In this document: one piece after another, positions 33,134 through 44,973 of the stretch | Numbering within the stretch: the stretch's first letter is position 1 | How the letters are laid out: every line of letters starts with the position of its first letter | Assembly (NCBI GenBank): GCA_024699855.1 | Contig: JAMPIQ010000001.1 | Coordinates: 10,292,001-10,356,000 of the forward strand | Length of the DNA stretch: 64,000 nt | From: Aphelenchoides besseyi | Taxonomy: Eukaryota; Nematoda; Chromadorea; Rhabditida; Aphelenchoididae | Direction of reading: 5' to 3' | The notes under the pieces: model-generated | What the model was told of the DNA's origin: nothing | Databases searched by the model: none | The model's input: the letters and a program-made list of their open reading frames with translations, nothing else | Program-made: the position numbers and the translations under genes

Positions 33134-34578
33134 ATGTTTTTGATTGACGTCCAATTAAGAAAACGGCGACTTTCACTTTCAAAATCTACGTCGATGAGTC
33201 AGACGAAAGAACTTTTGACTTCTGATGAATGCTTTCGCTTAAGGATGAGAATTCGTAACGAAAAGTTTTGTCGAAAATTTGTTTTCGAACAAGCCATCTA
33301 TTTAATGAATGTTCTTACACGTGATGAACATCGTACGAATTGCTGTCAATTGAAATGTGAAGATGATTCTGCGCGGTTGGCTGCCAATTTGACTGATTGT
33401 GTTGATCTATGTTATTCGAAACATTTGCACAACAAAAACTGTGAAATCTTATGTCAGTTCTGGGCGTCGACTACAATTGTAAGTTTGTTGATTCGTTTCA
33501 ATGATTTCGCTTTTAGGTTCTGGCTGCAATCGCTTTGCTGATCAATAGCTACGCAATCTTCAAGTTCTATCGTCTCCAATCGATGCGCAATAGCCACGGA
33601 GTGCTCAGTATTTCGCGTTCAGCTGCCGATTTAATAGTTTTAGCAATTTTGTGTTGTTGGTGTGGACCACTAAGTTTGATGGATGTTGGACTTGAAACTG
33701 CAAATATCTACAAAGCAAATGTCGTTCTCATGGGAGTCACTCAATACGCGTGGTACTCGTCGGTTAATACGCAATTTGTGATTGTGATGGAAAGACATGT
33801 TGCCATTTGCTATCCTTTTGCGTTTACGAGAATCTTTCGAGTTCGACTCACCCACTTTTACACTGCAATCATAACTTTCGTGTCGGTTTCTGAAGTCGGT
33901 ATGTTGAGAAAAGATGACGAGAAAGTTAATTTGGAGTTTAGCTCTCATATGGCACATGACTGGTTGTTATTTTTATTACTACAACACCGATCTAAATATC
34001 GACTATGAATGCCGAGTGGGAAAGTTCGTGGATTGCTCTTTGGCTCATTTTCAGATGCTGATTCTCGAGTTGACGTTATCAGGTGTGCCGCTTTTGTTTG
34101 CAATCTCATTGGACATACTGTCGTTTGTGTCGTTGAGAGAACGCAATAATGTAAGTCCACATCTGATTGTTCACTTTGAGTGTTTTCAGAATCATTTGGC
34201 ATCACCGAATGTTACAGAACGCCAACGAGATTACCGACGAGCTCGAGAGTTTTCACTTTTTGTGCAATCGCTTCTGGGCACGTTTCTGATTGTCGTTCAA
34301 TTGATTTTCTTTGCTATCACGTTGATCTCCAATTTCGGACCCACCAAAAATTTCCTGTTTAGCATCTTTTGGTTCGTTGTCGTTCACTGCAGTAATTCGT
34401 AATTCAGCTTCTTACGTACTTTACAGTCCTTGTTTTTAGTGTGTTGCAGCTCGCGTATAACGAGGAGTTTCGACGCGAAATACGCTTATCTTCCTCCAAC
34501 AACCTGCCACCAACAAAAGAGAGTTTGGGACAACGACGAATGGCACTCACTGGTGATAACAATTTCATTCGTTTGTAA
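33134..34578 (+). CDS. Seven-TM chemoreceptor, srx-like
   Basis: Rhodopsin-related nematode G-protein-coupled receptor. Five or six exons spliced from 33134 to TAA 34576. TM1 ends LLINSYAIFKFYRLQSMRNS, followed by the srx-type HGVLSISRSAADLIVLAIL, and TM3 with FVIVMERHVAICYPF (DRY-equivalent ERH). Then come TM5 (ILELTLSGVPLLFAISLDIL), TM6 and TM7 ending HCSNSVLQLAYNEEFRREI, a typical cytoplasmic helix-8 ending. Unusual for this class is a roughly 110-residue Cys-rich segment before TM1 (NCCQLKC, DCVDLCYS, NCEILCQF). The start could also be ATG 33194. The last intron donor (after AAT TC) was selected because it restores the helix-8 motif. Confidence 0.8.
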
Positions 34579-35344
34579 TCGTTAAATGAACTTATGACGT
34601 CAATCAAAAGTTTTTTGTTTGGATTATCGTCAAAGATCGGAAACGGTTCTAGTTCGCTATTTGTTGGCGTTGTTCCAAAAACGTGGAAGTCATAATCAGA
34701 CTTTTTTACAAACGGAAGTTACGATAACAACAATAAAACACTGATCGATTGAACAATGAGCTCTTCATATCTTCATTGTGAGCTCCTTTAATTGCTGACC
34801 AATAACAATTTGGATTGTGGTTTTTAAGGTGGTCATACAAGTTTTTAAACAGACATTTTGGAGCCACAAATCCGACGCATGAACTGGAGATCCAGATCTC
34901 CGTCTATTTGAGTTGCTTGTGTCAATGAAAAGACAACGGCGGTTTCACTTTTCATTGTTTGTGTCAACGAACTTTTTTGAAGTTACGTAAACGACGGCGA
35001 GTGAACGTGTTCGTTCGAACTTGTTCATCGTATCGTTAAGAAGCAATGGGCGGATTTGAAGAGAAATCGGCGGACTCACCTCCACGACCTTGTAGCCTTC
35101 GGCCGAAAAGCATGCGAAGAGGAGTAGGTTGGCGGAAGCTGTTTAAATTGCAGAGACGACTTGAAATGATCGTTTATTTGATGGATTCACTTTTGGTTGA
35201 AAACTTGCAGTTTAGTCCCAAGAGACATAACTGCGCGAACTCTTCATTGCGTGTCGATTACCACTTACGTACAAAAACGTATCTGTTTACTTACATAACC
35301 ATTTGATATAAATTGATGGCGTTTCGTTCAGAAGCTCAACGGAA
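34579..35344. other. Intergenic
   Basis: Flank between the receptor and the collagen gene. The open frame at 35046-35306 starts with ATG and is Arg/Ser/Pro-rich, but has no partner exons and no family resemblance; not called. AATAAA near 34733. Confidence 0.45.
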
Positions 35345-37063
35345 ATGTCCGCACGAACGACGACAAAAGATGGCGGACGAGCAGAAGCTGAGAGTTTGCG
35401 TAAGTTCGTGTTCTTTGGTGTCGCTTTGACCACATTGGCTGCTATGGGATCGGTTGTGATGGTGAGTGCTGGTCGAATGAAATGAATTCAAAACGTCGGT
35501 TTAGGTTCCATTAGTTTACAGTCATATTCAACGAATGCAAACGAACATGCAAAACGAATTGGATTTCTGTCGTTTAAGATCCGGGAACATCAATCACGAA
35601 ATCGTGCGAGCACAAGTGAACAAAAAATTGCAGATTAAAATTACGCGAGATTTTAGATCATGACATCAAAGATCTCAACACGTCGCGGTCGTCAAGCTGG
35701 TTATTCGAAAGGCAGCTACGCGGACTCCGACGATTTGCCAGTTCAACCGGCAGCTAGCGCAGATTATGCGGCTTCGGCTACAACCCAATCGTCCACCACA
35801 GCACAAACGAGAGTATCGGCCAGCTCTTTTTCAGCTTACTCACCATCCATTGCTCCCATTGAATCGCAAGCGGTTTCTGGAGGTTGTTGCGGTTGTGGAG
35901 TTTCACCGCCTGGTCCACCGTTAGTTTGAATATGATTGTAATTGTAAGATTATTGCGTTTAAGAGGACCTCAAGGACCAGAAGGAGAGCCAGGAAAAGGT
36001 TAGTGATTTCACGCGTTTTTCAATAAATGTCGACAATTTTCAGATGGCACTCCGGGATTCCCTGGACGGTTTGTATTTTAGCCGACTTTATTGTATCGTC
36101 AACAATTTAGTGACGGACATCCGGGATACGCAGCACCACAACAATATCAGGCTCCATGTGTCAGACAATGTCCGTCTGGTGAGTCCAATTCTGAAGACTA
36201 ATGACTGGTTTTTTAGGCCCACCTGGACCACCGTTAGTGTGATTTGTAATTCGAAAATAACATATTTGCAGAGGTAATGCTGGTGAAAAAGGAGCTCCAG
36301 GTAATTTCTCGTGGGTTGATGCAAATTAACTTGTGACTTTTAGGACGAGCTGGTTTCGATGGACATCCAGGCATGTTATTGAAGTAAATAAACGGCTTCT
36401 ACGTGTTTTTTATAGGAACACCTTCAAGACCGGGACCTATGGGGCCAAGCGGACCTCCTGTAGGCTTCAAACTGGAACATAACAATCACGTGGTTGTCCA
36501 TTTTAGGGCCCACCTGGAAGTGTTGGACAATGTGGTAGTTCTGGACAAGTTAGTTTTGATTTTAAAAAATGATTCAATTTCCTTCCTTACTTGCAGCCTG
36601 GAATCCCAGGACAATTGCGTGAAATTCCTGGGCGACAAGGCTTGCCGGGTCCTGTGTAAGTGATTGAACACAAATCAATAATCTTGTTTGTCGTAATTTT
36701 AGCGGACCAAATGGACCTCCCGTTAGTGTTTAAACAAAAAAAGACTACTTAATTATCTAATTGCAGGGTCCACCAGGTCCACAAGGTCATGACGGATTTC
36801 CGGGCTCAAATGGACCTCAAGATAAGTTCAAGTTCTTGATTAATCACCAATCGAATCAATTTCGTAATTATCGTTTCGTTTTAAGCCCAATGGGAGATCG
36901 TGGTATCGACGGCCAGCCCGGCAGAAATGGAAACAATGGAGAAGTGAGTGGAGAAGCGAATACAAGATTCAATTTGAGCATTTAGAATGGACTTCAAGGT
37001 CCAGCGGGATCAGACGGTGGATGTAATCATTGTCCGCAGCCGCGAACAGCTCCGGGATATTAA
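35345..37063 (+). CDS. Nematode cuticle collagen, unusually intron-rich
   Basis: Structural protein of the extracellular cuticle. The N-terminus has the standard cuticle-collagen form: cytosolic SARTTTKDGGRAEAESLRKF, signal anchor FFGVALTTLAAMGSVVM, VYSHIQRMQTNMQNELDFCR (the conserved N-terminal domain), and a Ser/Thr spacer. Gly-X-Y blocks are then separated by short Cys-bearing gaps (GGCCGCGVSPPGPP, QAPCVRQCPSGPP, GSVGQCG), ending GGCNHCPQPRTAPGY. The gene has about 13 introns splitting Gly-X-Y exons of 20-60 nt; most nematode cuticle collagens have few. One intron (36371-36415) needs a GC donor (CCAG|GCATGT). Near 36823 a Gly-X-Y break occurs (GPQDN-PMG), where the donor reads ATAAGT instead of GTAAGT. 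Confidence 0.92.
36371..36415 (+). other. GC-AG intron in the collagen gene
   Basis: Only a GC donor (CCAG|GCATGT) keeps the Gly-X-Y frame (GHP-G|G-TPSRPG). The acceptor is TTTTTTATAG. No GT donor in the right phase exists nearby. Confidence 0.55.
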
Positions 37064-38693
37064 GCACTTAACATTTGATTGTTATAGCAATAATAGTGAA
37101 ATAAATGTTAGTGAACTTAAATTCATTGCAAATTAACTTTATTGCACGAACTCTTTCAAATTGCACGTTTGTCTTACACATAAAGTGAACTGTTTGTTGT
37201 TCATGAATCTAATTTCTATTCAACCAAATTGCTCTATTCACTGTCTCTGTTTATTGATTTGGTTTTGTGTTCTCGGTCATTGGGAGCTTTGCAATACTTT
37301 CGTCTAGACACGAACATTCGGATTGCTATTTCACTCTAAACGTCAATGTTGTGTGCTATGTTTGACACACAAGTTTAAGTGGACATCAACACTTTTCTGT
37401 GATCAGAAGTAAAATGCTGTTCAACACGAAGTGTCAAATCCACTTCTTCTAATTTTTGGCTCTCGGCGTGAGAACTTTGCAAAAATTCCGTCTGGGCATG
37501 AACCAGAGCCGAGAACCTAGTCGGCGTGCTGTTGACCCTCTCGGATCAACAGTCATGCATTCACGGCGGCTATTTAAAGGGTTTTCAATTGCAGGAAATA
37601 TCAACTTCGGATTTCAATGATTCGGGGACATATCGTTGTAGTTTTTTAAAGCTAGTCTTCGTAGTAAGATCAGTGATCGTAAGTCGATCATCGTAAAGTT
37701 CAGGTGTTGTAGAAGTCGTCATCGCTGAGTTCATTCATCGTAATGTCAGTCTCGTTGAGCCACCGGTTCCGCAGAACCGAAGACTGAAGAGATCGTTTAT
37801 TTGGCAACTTATACGCTTTCAACGAATCATAAAAAGCGATAGGTTGAACATCTTTTTCCGACGTCTTTTCTTTGTCTGACTGCTTCGTGCCACATCACAG
37901 TCTTTCTCTCGTTCAACGAACAGCTTCGATTCTAATGAATAGCGTTCGACGATTAAAAGTAGAGTGAAAATGGATCGCTTGCTGCTCAAATCGAATTCAA
38001 TTAGACGGTTACATCGAGGTTAAGAATATCACAGATTTTGTTCAGGTCAAGTGCAGGGATTTCCTATTTGACAGCAACAAAAAGTAATGATGTTCGATTC
38101 GAACTTTTGCGTTTCTTTCAGTTCATTATTTTTCTGCTCTCGGCGTGAGAACTTTGCAAAAAATTTTGTTCGTGGATGAGCCGGAGTTGAATTGTAGGTG
38201 TTTTACAGACCGATCTCCTCGGTACGCACGTCGTTCACATGATCTGCGATATTAGATTCCAGTCGTTGTTAAGCCATCGACTCCTTAGAATGGAAGACTG
38301 GAGACACGGCTTATTCGGTTACTTGTATGCTCTTAAAAGAACACAAAAGGCAACGGGCTAAACACCTTTTGCCAACATTGTCGTTCTGCTGATTTCTCTC
38401 AATCTTTATGCCGTTCGAAAGAAAAATGAGTTTGAACTTTCGCATCGCCATCAAATTCAACTTGAACTCGAATGATCAAAAACCATTCTAGAAGTTCAAT
38501 GAACAAATTGGTTTGGTTCCTATGTGTTGCCCTAGACGTCGGAATTGTTTTTACCGAAATTCTTTGTGCAAATTCGGATACGCAAAAGCTGATCAAATAA
38601 AACGACTGCACGACAATAACAAATTCGATTTGTTTTTGTTTATTTATTTCCTAATTTCGTTAATCAAAAATCATTGGCCTTGAGATGCACGAG
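37064..38693. repeat. Intergenic region with degenerate direct repeats
   Basis: A 26-bp perfect match (CTCTCGGCGTGAGAACTTTG plus CAAAAA) occurs at 37460-37485 and 38137-38162, with a weaker third version near 37270-37300. After each copy the flanks remain related for 200-400 bp: around 37745-37850 and 38270-38370 both carry a TCGTTG...GCCA/GCCAC box, a GAAGACTG block and an AACGGGCTAAACACC/AGGTTGAACATC block at similar spacing. The units are about 680 bp apart. No transposon ORF or terminal repeats are seen. They may be old tandem copies of a non-coding unit. Confidence 0.5.
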
Positions 38694-38700
38694 TATAAAA
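38694..38700 (+). promoter_or_regulatory. TATA box
   Basis: TATAAAA 61 bp upstream of the ATG at 38755, correctly placed for the secreted six-Cys protein gene. Confidence 0.6.
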
Positions 38701-38754
38701 CGCGGATTTCGATTTGATTTCAACAAGTCACTTCGACTCTTCAATACCCCAACA

Positions 38755-39539
38755 ATGCTCTCTAACTGCTATTTGCTCGTCTTGACATCCGCTTTGACTG
38801 TCAGTCTGGTTGTTGCTGACAAGGAACCGAAGCCATTTGACAAGGATGGAGAATCTCGAGGTCCCGAGGTCAAACCTCACGCACCGGCAGCTTCTCGTCC
38901 AGTCATCAATCCGTATCCGAAGACTGACGATAACGGAAAAGTGCCGTTTAGTGTCGATGGGACGAGTACGATTATGCCGATTCAAGGTCCCGGGCCACAA
39001 TTGCCACCGTGGAGCAACGGAGCATATCGTGAAATGGGTTTTGATCCCACGATGATGGACGGTTTCGACTTGACGTAAACAAACAAAACAGCGACGGTTA
39101 ACGAGTTAAAAGTTTCAGAAAATTTCTTTGTTCTTCTTGTCGCACTTTGGTCGATATTGGAAAACATCTGATCGAACATAATCACGACAAGCTCATGCCA
39201 ATGGACAACTTCTTCGAAAACCAACATTATTTCACCGAACTTAAAGCGAGTCATAAACACTTGCCCAATTAACACAAAACTTTCAGGAAAGTTGCAAACG
39301 TGAGTTCGATGCAAGCAACGCTCGAGTTGGTAAACATTTGGCTTGTGAAACGGTTCTGCTTCCCCACTTGCAAGAAATCCAACAAAAGTAAGTGAATGCA
39401 TCTATCAGTAATTTAAAACCAAAACTTCAGAATCCGAGAACGTGGAGTTGACCTCGTGAAGGAAAAGAACGAATTGTGTTTCGACCAGGGACTCCGCTTG
39501 TGCAAATTGGGTCTTCTGTCTTCGATTACGGGAAAATAG
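38755..39539 (+). CDS. Secreted protein with six-Cys C-terminal domain
   Basis: Signal peptide LSNCYLLVLTSALTVSLVVA, then a roughly 85-residue Pro/Gly/Asp-rich region. The C-terminal domain of about 105 residues has Cys spaced as FLCSSC...ESCKREF...HLACETV...NELCFDQG..RLCK, helical in appearance and reminiscent of saposin-like domains (lipid-binding). Four exons: 38755-39077, about 39118-39245, 39287-39388, about 39431-39539. The second intron (39246-39286) needs a GC donor (AAA|GCGAGT). With any nearby GT donor the frame stops at once. Function inferred only. Confidence 0.6.
39246..39286 (+). other. GC-AG intron
   Basis: AAA|GCGAGT ... CTTTCAG|GAAAG joins the ELK and ESCKREF segments in frame. 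It is the second GC-AG candidate in this window. Confidence 0.5.
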
Positions 39540-39924
39540 ATGCTCGTATTAAGAGCTAATGACGATGTACACTTTGATGAATAAACCAGTAGACTTTAAT
39601 TTGCTTAATGTCATCTTCCGTCTTTATGAATACTTTTAAAAGTTATGCAAAGATAACTCCGATCTTGTTTGCCATGGGCCAAATGTTTTTTCAGCATCCG
39701 GAAGTGTTTCGAGTTCATTTTTTTGCAAGGAAACTTTGCGAGAAGCAAAAGAAAACTTCGTCTGACGTTGAGGTCAAAGTTTATCTAATGGCTAGTTGTT
39801 AGTATACGTGAGTTCGCTGCACTCCTCGAATGTCTAGTTTACATTCGACTGCAGAAAACTCTCAACTCTTCCTTATCTTTCGTTGATTTGATTGACATAC
39901 AAATGTTTATGAGTGACTTATTGG
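39540..39924. other. Intergenic
   Basis: AATAAA near 39581 follows the secreted gene. Open frame 39608-39802 has no supporting context. Confidence 0.45.
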
Positions 39925-40218
39925 TCATGTTGAACCTTTGACTGTTCGTTGAATTCGAAAAAACAGTTTGAAAGAAACGGATCGCATTTTTGATTCATCG
40001 CCCGGCGGCTCCAATTCATCGATCAGTTTTTTGCTCGCTTCAACGGTCAAACTACGTGGTGCAATTCGATTGTTCTCAAAAATGTTTTCGCTGATCTTTC
40101 TCTTAATCTTTTTTCCACGAAATTCGATTGCCAACATTCGACAGACGATTCGATGAAACGTGCGATTTCGAAGGTTGTAGACAAGCGAATTCGATTCGGG
40201 CCGCTGGTGTTGCTGCAT
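39925..40218 (-). CDS. Hypothetical basic protein
   Basis: A single open exon of 97 codons from ATG 40218. Composition is protein-like and Arg/Lys/Ile-rich: RNRTFHRIVCRMLAIEF, RKISENIFENNRIAPRSL, VEASKKLIDELEPPGDES. No signal peptide or TM. The pattern NNRIAPRSLTVEASKKLIDEL has a loose histone-fold-like look, but I cannot assign it. A Gln-rich upstream segment in the same frame is cut by a stop. Could be chance. Confidence 0.3.
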   Translation of the reverse strand: MQQHQRPESNSLVYNLRNRTFHRIVCRMLAIEFRGKKIKRKISENIFENNRIAPRSLTVEASKKLIDELEPPGDESKMRSVSFKLFFRIQRTVKGST

Positions 40219-41296
40219 CAGCTGTTTCTGCTCTTGCCTTGCAACCTATGCAGCCGCAACGTTCGGAAGATTGAAACGTTTTTGTTTGTTTTGATTTTCG
40301 ACCTTGTTGCTGCTTTTCCATCGAAGAGCTTCTACGTATTCCTGGCTAATGGATTGATTCGCTAAAATGATTGTCGGTCATTTCTTTCGCTACTTGATCA
40401 CATTTTTAAGGAACATTAGTGGATCGGTTCGGAAGGTTGGACGTCGAATGAGAAGAAGGTTAGTTTCACGGTTAATTTCGACTCAATGGTACAACACGAA
40501 TTCCTTTTCATGGTTGTGTTTCTGCATTGAATCTTCTAGAATCCACGTTCTTCTTTTCGCTTGTTTGTCGCACGTCTTTTTTCCAATTCTCACGTCTTCT
40601 GCGGGTATTCTTTCACGTCGACAGAATCCGCAAAAAACAACATCGCGCAAAAACACGTCAGCAATTCGCGGAGGTACCCGTTTTCATTTCGTTCATTTCG
40701 ATTCGGACGTTTAAACGTTCACGTGTCCACAGGGTCGACACTTCCGGTTTTCTGATCGCAACTTCTCGAACTTTTTTGAAGAATCAGCCCAAAAGGAAGT
40801 GGTTTAAAACGGTGGGAGAAAAGGTTTCGGAAGAAGCTCGTTCGTGTGCTAAACGCGTGAGAGAACGTGCTCTTTGTGTTCACATGCCAAAAAGCGTATT
40901 CACACAATGGTTGTTGTCGTGTGAAGTTCCCGCAACTTTTTTGGCCAATAGATTAACTGATCCGTCTTGTTGGAATTCGCACGTTCCCAAAAACTTCGCA
41001 CGACCTCTCGGAGTGTCAACGGCGTTTTGTTGGAGACGTCTAACGGATTTTCGCCGCCAGAAATGTCGAGCGGCAGACGCTCTGCGGTCGTGTGGAAGAA
41101 ACGGCACTCGAGGATGATCATCCGCGTTTTTGGCGGAACCGGTGAAATAGACAAAAACATTTTCGGACGAATTGCCGTCGACAACTTCGGGAATTACGTT
41201 CGCCCAAGTCAACGATCGGTCTTCGTGTTTTCGCGTCGACGTTTCTTTAGCCAAATTTTTGTGTTTGCAGAACAATATCAAGGTTGGAAAACGAGG
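40219..41296. other. Upstream region of ferroportin
   Basis: Overlapping open frames on both strands at 40367-41317, none with splice sites, starts or domain motifs. I searched the stretch before the ferroportin ATG for an iron-responsive element (CAGTGN loop on a stem) and saw none. Confidence 0.45.
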
Positions 41297-44200
41297 ATGT
41301 CGGACGCAACGTAAGTTCTTTTGTTTATTCGCTTATTAATCAGCTCATTCGATCGCTTCTTGGGGTAGCGGTTTATAAACAGAAATGGTTTCAAAGGTCA
41401 AGTTGTTCGGGAATTACGTGGCCGTTGTTCGACGAAACTTTTGGCCCAACGGTCCGAATCAAAGTCGCCTTGGAAACGTGGGTTTGCGGACCGAAACGGA
41501 AATTTTCTGTTGACATCCGAACGCGTGCTTCTTAATTGGCAATTAGCGCTCCTGAAAGCACCCGGCATCATTTCCGCCGGAGCTTCGAATTCGTTCGTCT
41601 GCGTAGTTGGTTGTGTAATCGGGATTCTCTCGCACGATTATGATCGGCGAACAAGAGTGAAAGCATGAGAAGACGAACACTCATCGGTTAGCCACTCGCG
41701 AACTGCTGCGGACCGCGTTTTGTTGTTTGTCCATTGTCTTAGGGTTGCTCCGTTATTCCGCGATTTATGAGCCTCGAGTGGTTGTCGCCGAAATCATCGC
41801 TCATCAACTCGCTTAGATTGTCGAGGTCTTAAGCTTCTTGTCAACCGTTGCTTTCTTTTCGTTCGAAACGTCAATTTGTTTTGATAACTCGGTCCGGATG
41901 TTCTCGTATTTCTTCAAATCTGACCTTAAGCCTACGATTACACTACGTTTATTGGAAACTTTCTAGAACACTGATAACTCGAAGTGCTGAGTTGGTGGCG
42001 AAGTCCAAAGACGAAAAAATCGAATTCGCTCCGACCGCCTTGTTGCTTATCGTTTTCTGTTGATGATCTTACTCGGCGGCCCGTTCAGGCCGATTTCTTC
42101 ATTTGCAGTCGAATTTTTCATTGCAAATCGACGGATATTCCGATAGAGTTTTCTGACGAAGCGGGGACTATTTTCTGTAACTCTTTGATTTGGATTCATC
42201 GACGAAAAGATGCGCAAACCATCGGATTTCTCGTTCGAGATCAACTTCCGCGTGGAAGTTCGCGCAACATCCAAAATTTGGAGAATCGACTGAAACGTGG
42301 ATTCCCGTCAGAAGCGTTTTCTTCACAGTTCGACCATTTTTGTTTCTGACCGTCGATTCTCAAGCAAATCTTCAGACATCACCTCTGACCAAACCTTTGA
42401 AATTCAATTTCGTTTGCAGGTTTGCACGGGTAAAGCTACGAAGACGAGTGGCAGCTGGTGCTGAACAGGAAGAAGTCCTCGAACCGGTGGAATACGCAGA
42501 TTCCGACTCGGACACCTCAATTCGATCGCAGAGGAAACGGCAAAACGCACAGACCTTTGGCCTTGGAGATCAACTCCAAGAAACTTGGCTTACAATAACC
42601 GAAGGATTACTTCAAATGGCCGAGAAGTCGAGCGGGTATGTTTGATAATTTGTACTTGAGACCGTTTGTTTAGTATCTCGAGAGCTTTCCTGCTTTTGTA
42701 CAGCGGTTATTGTATTAGTTGTATCGTAAGGGAACCATTAGCTAGAAAAAAGCAAAACCCGACTTCAGGGCGATCGACTATGGACATTTGCAATCGTTTT
42801 CATTTTGGAACGTTTGGGCGGAATGCGTTTGGTTTGCATCAATCAGCTGATTGAAGGAATCTCTGCGATGCTGTTGAGTACGTATGTTGGCAACTGGCTC
42901 GATAGACACGACCGTCGATATGGTCAGTTTCTGTTCGATATTTTCGACTTCATTTGCAATTCCAGGAACACTGTCGGTCTTAGCCGTGAACAACATCTCC
43001 GTGGCGATATCAGCTGCAATGCTCTACTTTTGTTTAACTTTGATGAACGCTCACGGTGCGGTCTACATCGCTTGCATTTCGTTGTCCATCATTTTTTGTG
43101 CACTTTCAAAATGCGCATCAGAAGGCGAAAAATTGTCTTTCACCAAAGATTGGATTGTTGTTTTGGCCAAACGAGAAGGGACGGAAACTCTGTCGAGTAA
43201 GTGGTTTGTTTCCAAGATTGCTTATCCAGTTGCTTTAGAACGAAATGCGATTATGACCGTCATCGATCAAACATCGTCGGTTATTGCTCCGATTATCACC
43301 AGCTACTCGCTGACGCTCCTCGGCTATCGCGGGGCCTGTGTTTTCTTCGTTGCCTGCAATTTGGCGTTTTGGGTTGTAGAGCGTGGACTGTTGGCCAAAG
43401 TCTACAACGATGTTGCCGAACTGCACGTGCGTGAAAAAGTCAACGGTATGTTCAGGTTGACACAATCAAACCACAAATTTGAACTCTTGACTTTTCGTTG
43501 TGATCTTCTGCAAAACATCCACGTGTTGCGAAGAACACCAATTGAGAGTGAACGAGAAACCAAGACGAAAACCAAAATAAACTCTCTTATCAGTCCTTCA
43601 GATGTGTGGTTGTTCGGAAATTTACGTGCAAATTCGTGAATTTTTGTTAATCGGACATTTCATTTTACTGATAAGTACGAATCTGAGTTTCGCGTTGATT
43701 AATGAGCAAAAAACGCTCTGATTCAGCTAAAAACTATCGGGCAGTGAGATAGAAACGATATGAAATGTAAAATAACGAATTTCAGACTATGATCCGGGAC
43801 TTCGAGAAGAAATCGATCTTCTCACTCAACGTGGAAAGTTGGCGTGGTGGAAGCGACTGTCGAAGATGCTTCACGCGTATTGGCGCCAATCTGTATTCTC
43901 AGCAGCTTTCGGTCTTTCGTTGTTGTACATGACCGTCTTAGGTTTTGATGGAGTGAGGAATAGTCGATGAAGACAAGATAATCGCTGAGATTTTAGTTGG
44001 CAATTTCATACGGAAAGGAAACCGGATTACCGGACGATGTCATCGGGTGGTTTCGTTCTGCCGGCTCAGCGCTTGGAATCGCTGGAGCCGCAACTTACAC
44101 CACAGCTGAGCGTATTTTCGGTGTTCGGCGTGCAGGCTTTACTGGTCTTTTGGTATGTTGCAAGTGGATCGAATTCCACGATTGTTATATTTAGTTGCAA

Positions 44201-44973
44201 CAAGTGTTCCTATACCTTTGTGTAGTATCCATTTTTCTGCCTGGTTCACCGTTTGATCCCGAAGGATATGCGCGAGAAACACATTCAGAAGTTAGCCGGA
44301 CCTTCAATTCTTTTTATTCGATTATACTTTCAGCCATGGTGGTCTCGATTCCGCAACGCTTTTGCAGACGGCGGATCCAATGGCGTCAATGATACGATTG
44401 TCAGTGGAATTCATGCTGTCGATCACGCAGCATCGTCCAACAGAATGGATTGGTCAACGTTTACAATCAATGGTCATTCCGCTATGAGTATTATGGTCTT
44501 TTTTACTGGTTAGTTTACACTGTCGAAACAATTGTTTGATCAAATCTATAGGTCTTACATTGGCACGTCTGGGCCTCTGGATGGCCGATTTGAGTATTAC
44601 GCAAATTATGCAAGAACGGGTACCCGAAGAGGAACGGGGAACGGTTTTTGGTGTTCAAAATGCGTTCTGTCAATTCTTTTCGGTTCTCAAAGATCTAATT
44701 GTTTTGGCGTTCCCCGATCCACGACTTTTCGGATTTCTTATCATCATGTCGGTCACATTCGTTACATTTGGTTTCTTCCATTACGTTTACTACTTGTTCA
44801 AGGTATCGAACTTCAATACGAAATCGGTTAAGTACCCTTTTCAGACGCGTAATCCCCGATCAATTACAAACAAACAAAATGGTCATCACTCGTCTCTCCT
44901 GAACGATCGTAAGCTGAAAGCTAGTCAAGAGTTGCGACCGTTGACCAAACCAGAGGCCGCAAACAATAACTAA
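41297..44973 (+). CDS. Ferroportin (SLC40A1-type iron exporter)
   Basis: The plasma-membrane Fe(II) exporter of animals. Coding exon 1 is only 14 nt (41297-41310, MSDA+), joined over a 1.1-kb intron to exon 2 at 42420-42635. The core begins SRAFLLLYSGYCISCIGDRLW (family GDRMW box, TM1), then TYVGNWLDRHDRRYG, the TM3-TM4 block with NNISVAI, and SFTKDWIVVLAKREG, matching the ferroportin DWIVV segment. IDQTSSVIAPIITSY matches the IDQ...LAP box, and FTGLLLQQVFLYLCVVSIFLPGSPFD the TM9-like region. The C-terminal half continues SIMVFFTGLTLARLGLWMAD, IMQERVPEEERGTVFGVQN and an end at AANNN. Roughly 12 exons, GT-AG throughout. About 640 residues. The N-terminus before TM1 is longer and more acidic than usual. 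Confidence 0.9.

Noticed and set aside
41000..41300. Iron-responsive element before ferroportin.
   Set aside because: No CAGTGN loop with a bulged-C stem could be found.
40367..41317. Overlapping long open frames on both strands upstream of ferroportin.
   Set aside because: They overlap each other on both strands, show no splice sites, start context or domain, and are explained by the local GC-richer composition.
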